Program-made: the position numbers and the translations under genes
Shown here: positions 45,341 through 56,359 of the stretch, piece after piece
Numbering within the stretch: the stretch's first letter is position 1
How the letters are laid out: each line of letters begins with the position of its first letter
Origin: Branchinecta lynchi
Taxonomy: Eukaryota; Arthropoda; Branchiopoda; Anostraca; Branchinectidae
Length of the DNA stretch: 64,000 nt
Direction: 5' to 3'
Assembly (NCBI GenBank): GCA_023053575.1
Contig: JAKZAP010000054.1
Coordinates: 124,001-188,000 of the forward strand
Notes under the pieces: model-generated
Told to the model about the DNA's origin: nothing
The model's input: the letters and a program-made list of their open reading frames with translations, nothing else
Database searches by the model: none

Positions 45341-46115
45341 TAAGGGATGGTCGGATCTGGGAAGTGACAATTTCTAAGTCAACCTTGTCAAGTCTCTAAT
45401 GTTCAAGCCAATTTTCATCGTCCTAGCACATCTGGAAGTAGCCTACCCTAAACCGGAACCTTTCACCGGAATTCTGCCATCCCCCCTCTCCAACACCCCC
45501 ATGCAGAGTCATTTAATCCGGTGATCAAAATTCCGGATTCCCCTCCCTCCACTCCCCCCACGACGGTCAGATTGGAGAAACGACTGTTCTTAATTAAAAA
45601 TTTTGGTCACGCTGATATGCCTGCCATATTTCATCGTCCTAGCACATATGTGAGCATCTTAAGTCTGGATCACCTGAGTTCCAGAACCCTCGCTCTAGCT
45701 CCCCCCACAGTGCTAGGATCCAGTCCGGTGTTTTCAACTATGCACAATCTAGGGCTTATGCTTCCCACCGAGTTTCTTCCCGATCCGTCCAAGCTGAACA
45801 TGTCATACGATTTCTGGTTCCCGCCTCCAGCCCTCCCCCCCCCCCCCCAAGTCACCGGATTCATCCCAGACTTGAACTGTGACATCTGATATACATCATA
45901 TCAAGTTTCATGAGGATCCGATTCCCCATTCAAAAGTTACAAATAGGTCAATATTCGGGATTCCCCCTCCCTCCACTCCCCCGCGGTGGTCTGATCGGGA
46001 AAGTGAATATTTCCAAGTTTCATCGTCCTAGCACTTCTTGAAGTACCCTAACTCGGGATCAGTCGCCTGACAGACCGACCGAAAAGTGATTGGTATATGG
46101 CACTTGAGCGAAGCT
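45341..46115 (+). repeat. P repeat array with hairpin end
   Basis: Two units (C run at 45836, CATCGTCCTAGCACATATG, GATCCGATTCCCCATTC), then the GACAGACCGACCGAAAAGTG stretch and a degraded hairpin (GGCACTTG with AAATGCC) near 46098-46122. Confidence 0.8.
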
Positions 46116-46119
46116 GCAA

Positions 46120-46395
46120 ATGCCTTAAAAACAGGCTCTGATTTCAGCAACTTATCGATGAGTTTAGCTTAAGCCAGTCTCCAGGCTCTTTGGCTTGAGC
46201 AACAGACGACAGAAAATAAGTTCTTCGGACGATTGAGGTTCTGTCAAAAACTCGTCGAGAGCAGAATTAGCGTCGAAAAAAGTAAAGCGGATTTGAAAAC
46301 TAGTACGGGGTTATTCGAGTTTATCCATCCTCTCTGGCTGACTCAAGTGCTACTTTGACGTTGACTCTTTCAGACCTGCATGGGACCTTGCATGG
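46120..46395 (+). repeat. T module, second copy
   Basis: Same as 24056-24360, with a short internal duplication of TGCATGGGACCTTG at about 46376-46400. Confidence 0.65.
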
Positions 46396-46544
46396 GACCT
46401 TGAGAAAACCGTCCAGTTTCCAACTCATTAAGGAGATCATTAAAGAATACAGTACGCCGTGTGGTCTTTATTCGTTGATGTTGCACCATAATCCACAAAC
46501 ATATCCACAAGTATACAAGAGTTGAACATGACACATTTCATAGG

Positions 46545-46722
46545 ACTAGTATTTCACCCGGAATCCGCCTAAAACCGGAAAGCCTGTTAAAAGTAAAAGC
46601 TGTATCTGAAGTTGATTAGATATATCCGATTTAGGGGTAAGGAGACATGCTGAATTCGAATACGAAAATTATTTTGTCGCCGGACAAATAGTTCACCCGG
46701 AATCCGCCAAAAGCTGGAAAAT
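46545..46722 (+). repeat. G array fragment
   Basis: One and a half G units (CCGGAATCCGCCTAAAACCG, GATTTAGGGGTAAGGAGACA), cut by the truncated H arm that follows. Confidence 0.65.
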
Positions 46723-46724
46723 CT

Positions 46725-46838
46725 TCCCTTGCCAAGAAGGGCCGAAATATAGCTGATGAAGAATCGTCGCTGACGTATCCGTTGTATAAATTGTCTGAAT
46801 ATATGTTTCAAAGTCAGCTTGGGCTCAAGGAATATTTA
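46725..46838 (+). repeat. H element, truncated right arm with tail
   Basis: Begins inside stem II (CCCTTGCCAAGAAGGGCC, GAAA), so the core is incomplete, and runs through CAAAGTCAGCTTGGGCTC. The junction base in stem II is the same as at 8350. Confidence 0.65.
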
Positions 46839-47035
46839 TCATGGAATATGAGCATGTTCTCTGGGGTTCTTGAAATTTGATGCGTAGAAAATTTGGAGGA
46901 AATATAACTGCCAATAAAATCACTCGCGTCACCATCAGCAAAACAAAACCCGATACGACGAGCGATGCAGCTCTTGTTTCGAGGGTCTGCGCACTGCCAA
47001 AACAGGTGTACTCAGAGCGAAATAACACTAGGCAG
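46839..47035. repeat. Inverted partner of 61.42-61.59 kb
   Basis: ATCATGGAATATGAGCATG, GGAGGAAATATAACTGCCAA and AAACCCGATACGACG are the reverse complement of 61430-61590. In both copies an H arm lies immediately outside. Confidence 0.7.
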
Positions 47036-47040
47036 TAGGA

Positions 47041-47530
47041 GTGGTTCACGAGCTCTACCCAATATGCTTAAGGCATTTAAAGCGAGACAAACTTGCGGGC
47101 TTAGAAATTTCTGGTAAAGCTAAGATACTGCACACAGCGTGGAAACAGGGTAGATTCTATCTTTTTTTGCTGTGTTCAGAATATGAAGTTACTGGAGCCA
47201 GACCTGGTGGACGACTGATTGAGTTTCAGCAGGGACGTTCTCTATCGCTAGTGTCGCTGCTCTTCGAGTGTGTGTCTTTTTTCAAGTCTCGGCGCTACTT
47301 CCTAGTGTTATTTTGTTCTGGTTTATTCTTAAGTGCCCAGTACCTAGGTGAGACCAGTCTAGGGTTAAAGCCTAAATTTTGAATAATTTTTTTCTTTTAT
47401 AATTTTAAATAATTTTGAACGCCTCAAAATACGCTGGTCGCGATTAAAAGCTAGTCATAAAATAAAATTAATAACTGAAGTATCTACGAACTATAAATAT
47501 CTTATTATTCAATGTCAGCTTCACTGCACT
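47041..47530. other. Unassigned stretch with one open frame
   Basis: An open + frame at 47041-47382 (113 codons, ending in a hydrophobic Phe/Leu-rich stretch) has no recognised domain. It could be chance. Confidence 0.35.
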
Positions 47531-47548
47531 AAATTTAAAGACAACTAG

Positions 47549-47625
47549 ACCTACGTTGCCTGGGCAACGTGAAGTGTTGCGGCAACCTTTGTCCGGCTTC
47601 GTCGACTAAAGTGTTGCGAGAGCAA
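47549..47625. other. Pair of perfect hairpins
   Basis: ACGTTGCC/GGCAACGT at about 47550-47570 and AAGTGTTGC-GAGA-GCAACACTT at about 47607-47630. The second, with its TTGGTTTTGT flank, recurs at about 60118-60145. Helitron-like elements end in such short GC-rich hairpins, so these may be element ends. Confidence 0.5.
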
Positions 47626-47639
47626 CACTTTGGTTTTGT

Positions 47640-49080
47640 TTCTCCCCTGTCGGTTAAATGCTGAAGTTGCCAACTTATCGAAGCTTTTAAAAGGTATGTT
47701 CTATAAAAAGAATCATCACATGATCAAAAGCTATTGTTCAGCGTTGTAAACACAACAACAAAAGAATATCGGAAGAAGGGACTAAATTGAATTCGCAGTC
47801 AGTTGAACTTTAATCCTTTTCAATCGTAGACATCGTAACCGATGAAAAGTTGGAACGATATCTTATATAATCTAGTTGGTATTATAAAGCTATCCGTAAC
47901 TTTTCAGGATTAAAATACCGTAGATGACACTATTAACTATTACGAAACTACCTCATTGTTCTACATTATCGTTTGTACCCGTTGCGTTAACAGTTAATCC
48001 TAGGTTACAGCGACAGACCATCGATACGAACTTTCTACCGTCAGGTTTATAGAAATCGAATACAATGTGCACCAATTTACAAAAGTTCTAGCCCCTCGTG
48101 AACCGATTCTTACTTACAAGTCTCTCTCCCGTGATAGACATCAAGTTCACCGGATAAAAATAACGGGTACACCAGCGAGCAGAAGTTGTAAACCCCTCAT
48201 CCCTGAAGATGATTGTAGCATAACAGCCGCTTATTACGTAGAAGCCCCTTGCATGTCTTACAATTGAGAACCAAATTGTTCTTACCATCGAATACACCGG
48301 AAACAAATAACATGTACACCAACTAGCAAAAGCTGCAAACCACTCATTGCCGAAGATGATTATGAGCCAACAGTTGACTGTTGCATGCATGTTCCCTACA
48401 TGTCTCACAACTGATATTGCCTATTTTTGGTTTCAGTGTGTACGTTACTACTGAAGTTGTCAACCCCTTTAAACTTTCAAACTGTTTTTGTTTCTTCGCT
48501 GTCGCTTAATGCTGAAGTTGTCAACTTATCGAAGCCTTTTAAACAGGATGTTCTAAAAAATAATCATATAATCAAAAGGTATTCTTCAACGTTGTAAAAA
48601 CAACAACAAAATAATGTAGGAAGAAGGGACTATATTAACTTTGCAGTCAGTTGAACTTTATCCTTTTCAATCGTAGACATCGTGACGGATGAAAACTTGG
48701 AACAATATCTTAAATAATCTAGTTGGCATTAGAAAGCTATCCGTAACTTTTCAGGATTAAAATACCATAGATGACACTATTAATTATTATGAAACTACCT
48801 CATTGCTTTACATTTTCGTTCGTATCCGTTGTGTAAACAGTTAATCCTAGGATACATTGATAGACCATCGACACAAACTTTCTTACGTCAGATTTATAGA
48901 AATCGAATACAATGTGCACCCATTTGCAAAAATTCCTGGCCCCTCGTGAACCGATTCCTACTTACAAGTCCTTCTCCCGTGATATACATTAAGTTAACCG
49001 AAAACAAATAATGGGTACACCAGCTAGCAAAAGTTGCAAACCCATCATCGCAGAAGATGATTGTAGCATAACCAAAAAAA
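47640..49080. repeat. K repeats in tandem
   Basis: 47650-48235 and 48490-49080 are about 840 bp apart and similar throughout (GAAGTTGCCAACTTATCGAA, TCAGTTGAACTTTA, AGGATTAAAATACC, CGAATACAATGTGCACC). A shorter unit (ACACCAGCTAGCAAAAGTTG, GAAGATGATTGTAGC) occurs at about 48170, 48310 and 49015. No protein is supported. Confidence 0.75.
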
Positions 49081-49261
49081 TAAATTTGTTTGCTTTTTCA
49101 GAGCCCTGCTCACTGAGAAGTACCAAGCCAATAGCAGAGATGAATACATGTATTGAAAGCACAAGCTTCACTCTACTTGTCGTGCTGTCACAAGCACGTA
49201 ATTCAAGGGACTGACAGAGAAAAACAAATAAAACACTTTTTTATTTCAAAAAAATTGGAAA

Positions 49262-49412
49262 TTAGATGAGACTGTTGGTCTGAATTTGAGACTGTTGGTC
49301 TCGTTTCCGAGACTGCTGGTTCCCGGCGCCATTTTTATGAGACTGGTGGTTCGAAACAGTGAGACTGGTGTGTTCGATTTTCAAAACGGCCGTGAGACTG
49401 GTGGACCACATT
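49262..49412. repeat. GAGACTGGTGGT minisatellite
   Basis: Six copies of GAGACTG(T/G)TGGT separated by 10-20 bases of varying sequence, all in the same direction. It merges into the start of the open frame below. Confidence 0.75.
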
Positions 49413-49764
49413 CCCCACCCTGAACGTTGGCTTGAAAAGAGCAATCCAACCCTTGCTCATCCAAAGATCGTGTCAGCTCGTCAACCCGTGTTACGCTAAT
49501 TGGCCTTGCAAGTCCAATGCAAGGTTGCTTCGCTGACCAAAGACTATTTTCATAGAGGGTGCAGATATTCTTTGTCGCTGACCAACCAACCGTGCCAGTC
49601 TTGTTTGAAACGATTTTACAGGTGGATCTCGGGAAATTTTGCCCAGGAAATAGAAGGGTTGGTTTGGATATTTTGATTACCCTGCAAAAAGCTAAGCATA
49701 ACTTTCCCTGTTTGTGCGTTTCCCATGAGGTTGAGTTCACGCTGCTCCCAGTTATTATACTCAT
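49381..49764 (-). CDS. Open frame, 127 codons, unrecognised
   Basis: Starts at MSIITGSS and runs to a C-terminus encoded in the minisatellite (ECGPPVSRPF). It has segments such as LLFPGQNFPRSTCKIVSNKT and GTVGWSATKN with a fairly ordinary residue mix. No signal peptide, membrane helix or known domain stands out. The opposite strand is open over 49559-49795, and no splice sites or promoter are evident. It could be the end of a transposon-borne gene, a last exon, or chance. Confidence 0.3.
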   Translation of the reverse strand: MSIITGSSVNSTSWETHKQGKLCLAFCRVIKISKPTLLFPGQNFPRSTCKIVSNKTGTVGWSATKNICTLYENSLWSAKQPCIGLARPISVTRVDELTRSLDEQGLDCSFQANVQGGECGPPVSRPF

Positions 49765-50003
49765 GTCCTTGTATGCTTTGAGAGCGACGAACTGAGTTTC
49801 AGGGAACGAAAAGGACCGGATACTTCACTCTTCAGACCCAATCCGTACGATATATGGAATCCTGGCCTCGTATTTGTGGAGGGAGTTCAGCGTAATCTAA
49901 CAAAAAAGACTCATCTGTAGATCGCGTTCAGAGCTAAATTCCGATCTGGGTCATTTCCGATCTATCCAATCTTAAGCTAGACTCATAGATAAGTTTTGAA
50001 ATC

Positions 50004-50075
50004 AGAGCCCGTTTTTAAGGCACTTGCAGCTTCGCTCAAGTGCCATATACCGATCACTTTTCGGTCGGTCTGAAA
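50004..50075 (-). repeat. P end and T fragment, reversed
   Basis: AATCAGAGCCCG (T), then hairpin arms GGCACTTG (50019-50026) and CAAGTGCC (50037-50044), then CGATCACTTTTCGGTCGG (P microsatellite side). The order is the reverse complement of 24000-24075. Confidence 0.7.
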
Positions 50076-50079
50076 AAGT

Positions 50080-50812
50080 TGAACAAACGTTGGATCAATT
50101 AGCAAATTCGATAAAGAAAGGGAAACCAATAAACACGTTAAATCACTCAATTTCGAAATGCGGGGACAAACGATTTTATGAAAAGGGTATCACGCAGAAA
50201 TTTTGACCGAATGTCCAAAATGTAGGCGGGGGCGGCTCCTCCAACCCTGGTCACCACTCGACAGATCTTCCGGATTTCACCGGATTTTCTCACCAAAATT
50301 CCGGTAGATACCCTGAGCAAAATTCCGGTAGGTTCCCTAAGCAAGAATCCGGTAGACTCCATAAAAATGATCAAGTTCAGTTGAATTCGACAAATTTAAC
50401 GGATTTTCTTTCCACAGAACTTCTGGGGGGAGGTCCCCTTCGACACCCTCCTTCGGGATGCCCCTGGCATCAGACTACACTATTTATGCGATTCTCTGAT
50501 GACACACTACACTATTCCGCGATTCTCTGATGCAACGATAGCTTTGTAGTGCAGCTTTGAGGTCACTGATCGTTAATTAGTCGTTCAAGGGGGGTAGCAC
50601 GAGAGCTGCAGAAGGTTTAAAGAACTTTTCGAGACCAACTTTTTGTGCTGAGAATGGAAATCGTACCGCACCACTCCGCACCGATGTACGTCACCGACTT
50701 TTTAGCCTATAAAGGAAGATTAGCCCTATAAACCAACTGTAGAAAATAATATTCCTAGTGGGACAGCATAAACTAAATCAATTCTCTTTTTAAGGGCTAT
50801 CGAATGGTGAAT
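50080..50812. other. Unassigned stretch
   Basis: Three copies of a loose 33-base word with ATTCCGGTAGA at about 50300, 50328 and 50346. A direct repeat of CTACACTATT and GCGATTCTCTGATG lies at 50470-50535. No gene. Confidence 0.4.
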
Positions 50813-50815
50813 TTT

Positions 50816-51878
50816 ATTTTTGGGATCCCAAAACGTAAGTGGAGGGATACCTATGACATCGCAAAAGTTGTCCGTCTGTCCGTCCGTCTGTAAGCACGAT
50901 AACTCTCGAAGGGAATGAGATATTTTGATGAAACTTGGTATGAGGATTGTTTAGGTCAAGGGTAAGGTCGAGTTCGTAGATGGGCTCTATTTGGGGGTGG
51001 GGGAGGGGGTTCAATTTAAGGGACAAACAAAATATTTTGAAACAGCTAATGTGATAGTCGATTATGGGGTAAGAAGATATGCTGAACACGATGGTGAAAA
51101 CTATTTTCTCGACGTACAAGTATTTCGACCGGAATCCGGCCCAAACCGGAAAGTTTGTTGAAAGTAAAAGTTTTATTTGAAGTTGATTAGATGTTCGATT
51201 TAGAGGTAGAAAGACATGCTGAAGACGATGGTGAAAACTATTTTCTCGACGGACAAGTATTTCGACCGGAATCCGGCCCAAACCGGAAAGTTTGTCAAAA
51301 TTAAAAGTTTTATTTGGAGTTGATTAGATGTTCGATTTAGGGCAAGAAGACATGCTGAACATGTCTTCTGATATCAATTTTCTACCCGGACATGTAGTTC
51401 GCTCGGAATCCGGCCAAAACCGGAAAACTGTTGGAAGTCAAAGTTTTATTTCTAGTTGATTAGATAAGCGATTTAGGGGTAAGAAGAGATGCTGAGTCCC
51501 TGTATGACAATCATATTTTACCCGGACATATAGTTCGACCGGATTCCGGCTGGAATCGGAAAATTTGTTATGAGTTAAATTTTTATTTGAAGTTGATTAG
51601 ATGTTCATTATTGGGGAAAGAAGATACCCTGCGTTCATTTTTGAGCTTTTTTTTTCGCCGGACAATTAGTTCTGGAGTTTGGCCGAAATCGGGAAATTGG
51701 CGGTAGTGGCAGGAAGTTTTTCTCAGATGATTAGCTATTTGGCCTTAATCTGTTTCTGAATTTTAATTTTAAAAATGTTCAAAGAGTCTGGCGATGACTG
51801 GATCTGGCTAAGACAAGACCCAGTTGTCTGGATCAGATATTGAATTTTTGGGATCCCATCGAAACCTTTGGTCTTGTT
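50816..51878 (+). repeat. G element, best complete copy
   Basis: Left end TTTTTGGGATCCCAAAACG after an oligo-T flank, a short TCCG microsatellite (CCGTCTGTCCGTCCGTCTG), the leader, about five 137-bp units, the tail, and the right end GGGATCCCATCGAAACC plus TTTGGTCTTGTT. No obvious direct repeat flanks it. That suits insertion without target duplication, as for Helitron-like elements, but does not prove it. Confidence 0.8.
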
Positions 51879-51879
51879 C

Positions 51880-52488
51880 TTAAACCTACCTTTTTTTTCT
51901 TAGAAATGCCTTAGAAACCAAGAAAGAGCGAAAATTCTTTCTAACTAAATTGTCATTTTTCTCGGAAAAACTTCCAGCAAACTACATATTTTTATTATTT
52001 CACTAGAAAGATAAGTTCCTTACCAATCGCATCCACGTTTTCATCAATGAGTGACAGTGGAAATTTGAGCGAAATATATTCGTTTGAAGGTGAGTTTATG
52101 GATAGTTTTTCACGTGGAATCCAGTTATGACATAGTTTCTCTCTTGGGATGCATATTGAGCATAACGTCTGAATAGCCTATAATCACCAAATCCGTCGAA
52201 ATGCCAAATAAATTATTGAAAAAATTCCCCAAAACTACGTTTTTGTTTAAATCATTGTACTAGAAAGAGAAGCTCCTTGCCAACCGTTATTTGACGAGTT
52301 ACTAACTTAACAAAAAAATCTAAGGATTTCTGGAATTTATGTAAGAAGGGCATCCAAGTTGGTCAATGAGCTACAGCGGAAATTTCATACTAAATATATT
52401 GGTTTGACGATAAGTTTAGGGTAAGTGTTTGACGGGGAATCTAGTTATGACATTAGTTTCTCACGTAAGATAGCAAAGGTCATGTAGG
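51880..52488. other. Unassigned AT-rich stretch with a loose direct repeat
   Basis: 52005-52140 and 52260-52455 share words (AGAAAGA-AAGTTCCTTACCAA-like, GTGACAGTGGAAATTT versus CTACAGCGGAAATTT, TTTATGGATAGTTTTTCACG-like). Probably an old tandem. No gene. Confidence 0.4.
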
Positions 52489-52863
52489 CTATATAGCGTA
52501 CAGGGTCAATTGCCCGTAATAAACAAGTATTTGCAAAACTAAGTTTTTCCCACTCCCATAGGTCAGTTTTTTGTTCCAGCGTCTCATATAAACTCTAAGC
52601 CGTGACAACTGCGCCGTGTGCGATACAGTGGGGTTCACGGAAACAAGAACGGGAAGGTTGCAACGATAACGTGGGCAACGTTCCTTAACATTCAATATGC
52701 ATGCTGCATACATGTGGTGGTTCTCAGAAGAAAACAAAATTGTCAGCAATTCTGCTGACGTTGCTAGAGGAACGCTCGAGTCTTCAGCCCGCTCGCTGTA
52801 AAGGAAATCTATGACTATCCGCATCAGACAATAATTGATGCAGCCGCAGACGATCTGTTAGAT
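52489..52863 (-). pseudogene. Possible decayed BTB-like exon
   Basis: After a possible acceptor (CTAACAG read on the minus strand at about 52863) the frame reads NYCLMRIVIDFLYSERAED, then SAELLTILFSSENHHM and a cysteine-containing NVKERC. A hydrophobic strand before (I/V)xFLY(S/T), a helix with AxxLL, and then a C resemble the second half of a BTB/POZ domain, a protein-interaction fold. The preceding BTB half is absent and a C-P composite starts right at the acceptor side, so the copy may be broken. The similarity is weak and could be chance. Confidence 0.25.
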
Positions 52864-53460
52864 CACTAGAAATTTGGAATACCCCCCCCCCCCCAAAGTG
52901 ATCGGATCCGTTCCGGTTATATCCGTCACGTATCTTGGACTTGTGTTTGTTCTTTCCACCAAGTTTCATCCGGATCTCACTACTCAAAGTGTTTTCCGAG
53001 ATAGAAACATAAACATACAATTTTAAAAGATGATGCAAAAGGCCGTCGGCCATAATTTTGGCGACACCCGCTTTTAAACATGCTGATTTTAATGTTCTAA
53101 CAAATGGAAATCGATGCCGGCTGCCGGTACTCGGTACTTGCTGTAGGCCTCCACTAAATTCGAAAGTGGTTAAACCCTCGAAGAGTGGATGACATAGTGA
53201 CTTTTTACAACAAAAAGTCATTAAATTCGTTCCTCTGATGTCTGCGATCTCCACACAAATACACCGTATACTCTGTATTTATGAGTCAGCGACCCATCGC
53301 TGGTGGAATTAGTCACTTGTTTATTTTAGTCATTCTGGCGGCTCCACGTTTCTTCATTGGTCTTCGTTCGAATTCACCCTCGTGAAATTTGACATTTAGA
53401 AGATAGGGTGTCGTAAACGTGTTGATAAGCGGTGATAAGTGATCAAGTGATATTTATAGG
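52864..53460 (-). repeat. P fragment and C module, interrupted
   Basis: 52864-52990 is a P fragment (C run at 52880, GATCGGATCCGTTCCGGTTA). 53195-53460 is the C module (ACTTTTTACAACAAAAAGTC, GAGTCAGCGACCCATCGCTG). About 200 bp of unrelated sequence lies between them. H is missing. Confidence 0.65.
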
Positions 53461-53825
53461 TTTGGGAGGGCGATGGCGGTTTCTCCAGATGGACCGGAGA
53501 TCGATGCGTCATTGAGCCTTGTTTGCTTAAAACCTATTCAAACAGGGTTTAAAACGTGTTGGTTGCCTTGTTTGCTTAGGACCTAGTCAGACTGGGTTCA
53601 AAACATGTTGATAGCCTTGTTTGCTTAGAGCCTAGTCAAACTGGGTTCAAAACGCGGCCTATTTGACAAACGATTGAAAATCCCTAGGGGACGTGAGACT
53701 ATGTGACAGCTTGGGGATAATGAGCAGACTGCATTTAGGGGTGAATTAGGGTTCCTGTCCGCTGTTTTGCTCTAATTGATCTACTGAATTGAAACGACAA
53801 CATTCAGAATTAGATGTATTTTGTT
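53461..53825. repeat. Short direct repeats (CTTGTTTGCTTAGNACCTAG)
   Basis: Three copies of about 55-60 bp at 53517-53655, with GCCTTGTTTGCTTA, AGTCAAACTGGGTTCAAAAC and a GTGTTG-like link. After them, 53700-53750 resembles the repeat at 15980-16005 (GGGGATAATGAGCAGACTGC). Confidence 0.6.
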
Positions 53826-53829
53826 CTTT

Positions 53830-55770
53830 TTATTTTTTAGCGATTGTAATTGTCCGTCAGTCGGTCTGTCGGTCCCGTTTCTGCTAGTTCGGGCACTTCC
53901 AGATAAGCTTGGACCATGAAACTTGGCAGGCATATCAGGGACCGGACCAAATTAAATCAGTCGCTTCCCCAATCCGACCATCTAGAGGGAAATGGGGGAG
54001 GGGGAATCTAGAAACCTATGGAAAAATTAGATATTTTTAGCTTACGAACGGGGATCTTAAGGAAACTTGATATACGAAAGGACCTCGTTTCTCAGACGTT
54101 CCATTTTAAATCCAGACCAGATCCGGTGAAATTGGGGGGAGTTGGAGGGGGAAACCGGAAATCTTGGGAAACGCTTAGAGTGGACCGATCTGGATGAAAC
54201 TTGGTGGAAAGAACAAGCACAAGTCCTAGATACCTGACTGACATAACCGGAACGGATCCCCTCACTTTGGGGGAGTTGGGAGGGAGTCCAAATTTCTAGT
54301 GATCCTGCGAGTTCGGTGCTTCCTGATGTGCTAGGACGACGAAAATTGGCAGGCATGTCAGGGACCCGACAAGATTAAATAAGAAATAGTCACTTCCTCG
54401 ATCCGACCATCTGGGGGGAGTGGAGGGAGGGGGGAGCCGAAAAATTGAGCTGCCTTTAACTTGCGAACGGGGGATCGCATCTTGATGAAAGTTATTATAT
54501 AGGATGACTTCGTATCTCAGACGTTCCACTTTAAATCCGGACCGGATCCGAAGACACTGGGGGGAGCTGGATGAGAGAACAGGAAATCTTGAGATACACT
54601 TAGAGTGGAGGGATCGGAATAAAACTTGGAGGGAAGAACAAGCACAAGTCCTAGATACGTCATTGACATAATCGGACCGGATCGGGCACTGTGGGGGAGT
54701 TGGGGGGGGGGTCCGGATTTCTAGCGATCCCGCTAGTTCGGCATACTTCCTGATGTTCTAGGACGATGAACCTTGACAGGTATGTCAAGGATCCGAACAG
54801 ATTGACTTGAGAAGAGTAGTTTCCCCGACCCGACCATCGTGGGGGGGGAGTGCATGGATGGGGAGTCCGGAATCTAGTAGCACGGGTGATCTGATTTGAA
54901 TGAAACTTGTCACGCGGAAAGAGCTATCGCCTCAGATGTTTTGTGTCAAGTCCGGTTCGGATCCGATACCTGAGGTGGATGGGGGGGGGGGCAGAAAACT
55001 AAAAAAACGCTTAAAGCAGAGAAATTGGGACGGAACTTGACAGACAGAACAAGCATTCGGCCTCGATACGAAATTGACAGAGCCGGATGGTTTCGGGACT
55101 CTGTGGGGGGAGTTGGAGGGGGTTTCCCGGATGGTAGTCGCGAGTTATATAGTTCCAGATGTACTAAGACACGAAACTTTGCAGGAATATTAGTGACCCG
55201 ACTTAATTGACTTAAGAACCCGACACAACATATCCCCGGAAACTTCCGTTCCTAGATCCGAGCATTTTTGAAAAAGTTAGGGAAGGGAAATATGGAAATT
55301 GACTTCTGCAAATTGCACACGGGTCGTCTGATTCGAGTGAAACTTCATGGGTGATAAGAATTGATGACCTAGACATGTAAAACTTGATGGACGGGAAGAG
55401 AGGATTAAGTGACAGGACATTTATGTTTTCAAGTCCTCTTCGGCCACAGTGGGGGGAGTTGGAGGGAGATTGCCGGAAACTTTGAGACTCGCATAGGGGT
55501 CAAACCAGTGCACCAGTTTAAATGAAACTTGGAGTGTAGAGAGAGCATGTGCTATAGATGACATATTTTAGGGTCCGAACCGGATCCAAAAACGGTGAGG
55601 GGTGGTACCGGAATTTTCCAAAAATGCTCAGATTCGAGTAAAACTTGATAGATGGTATAAAAGTAGATGCCTTAGATGACCCATTTTTGAGCCGGAATCA
55701 GATTCGGCCACGGTAGGGGGAGTATCGGAAATCGTGTAGAAGGTCTACGGATCAAACGAGCAGATTTATG
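53830..55770 (-). repeat. P repeat array, reversed, with end
   Basis: Starts with the P end (GCGATTGTAATTGTCCGTCA, GTCGGTCCCG), then four or more units in minus orientation with G runs near 54136, 54270, 54410, 54700, 54840 and 54980. Units become more diverged to the right, and the G runs shorten in the oldest ones. Confidence 0.8.
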
Positions 55771-55879
55771 AGGCAGCAATCCGAGGCGATGCCGGAACTA
55801 CTCAGAACTGAGTGAAAATTAGTATCGTATTTCTATTTCCGAACCGCATTTTTGGATGGCGGGTATATTTTCTGACGTC

Positions 55880-55967
55880 TGGCACTTTACACAAGGGACT
55901 TGTACCGTGACCAATACCATACAGAATTTTTCGAATATAATTTAGAAGTCTAGGACTCCCTTGTCGG
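55880..55967 (+). repeat. 88-bp inverted repeat, left arm
   Basis: Matches the reverse complement of 56270-56357 at all but one position by eye (TGGCACTTTACACAAGGGAC ... ACTCCCTTGTCGG). The arms are about 300 bp apart. Confidence 0.85.
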
Positions 55968-56102
55968 AGCCAAGTAGACAAACCAAGACCCACAAGACGG
56001 GTCTCATGGTGAAAACCAAATGAAACCAAATATATAATTTTTAATGGGGAAAAACGCCCTTGAGATGGAAACATTTTATAAGTAGTGAACTGATAGACAA
56101 AA

Positions 56103-56168
56103 TGCTCCTCAGCCGGGATTTAAACCCAGGCCCTCTGTTTACAAGACTGAGCTACCGAGGGGCTTGTG
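56103..56168 (-). pseudogene. tRNA-Thr(TGT)-like relic
   Basis: On the minus strand: GCCCCTC at the 5' end pairs with GAGGAGC at the 3' end in six of seven positions; TAGCTCAG fits the D stem; the anticodon loop is CTTGTAA; GGGTTTAAATCCC fits the T arm with a changed B box. About 17 bases covering the rest of the D arm and the 5' anticodon stem are missing, so it is a relic. It lies between the 88-bp inverted arms. Confidence 0.55.
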
Positions 56169-56269
56169 AACAGAGTTCGCAAACCACTACAATAGTCTGG
56201 TGTTACGGATAGTATTAGGATATTGAATATCAAAGATATTCAAAACCACTACAATAGTCTGGTAAAAGC

Positions 56270-56357
56270 CCGACAAGGGAGTCCTAGACTTCTAAATTAT
56301 ATTCGAAAAATTCTTTATGGTATTGGTCACGGTACAAGTCCCTTGTGTAAAGTGCCA
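56270..56357 (-). repeat. 88-bp inverted repeat, right arm
   Basis: Partner of 55880-55967. Just to its left the word ACCACTACAATAGTCTGG occurs twice (about 56184 and 56246). Confidence 0.85.
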
Positions 56358-56359
56358 TC

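Noticed and set aside
49262..49412. CRISPR-like array
   Set aside because: Repeats are short and degenerate with spacers of uneven length, and the window is animal-like nuclear DNA.
52784..53254. 156-codon minus frame
   Set aside because: It runs through P and C repeat sequence and a different frame of the possible BTB-like exon.
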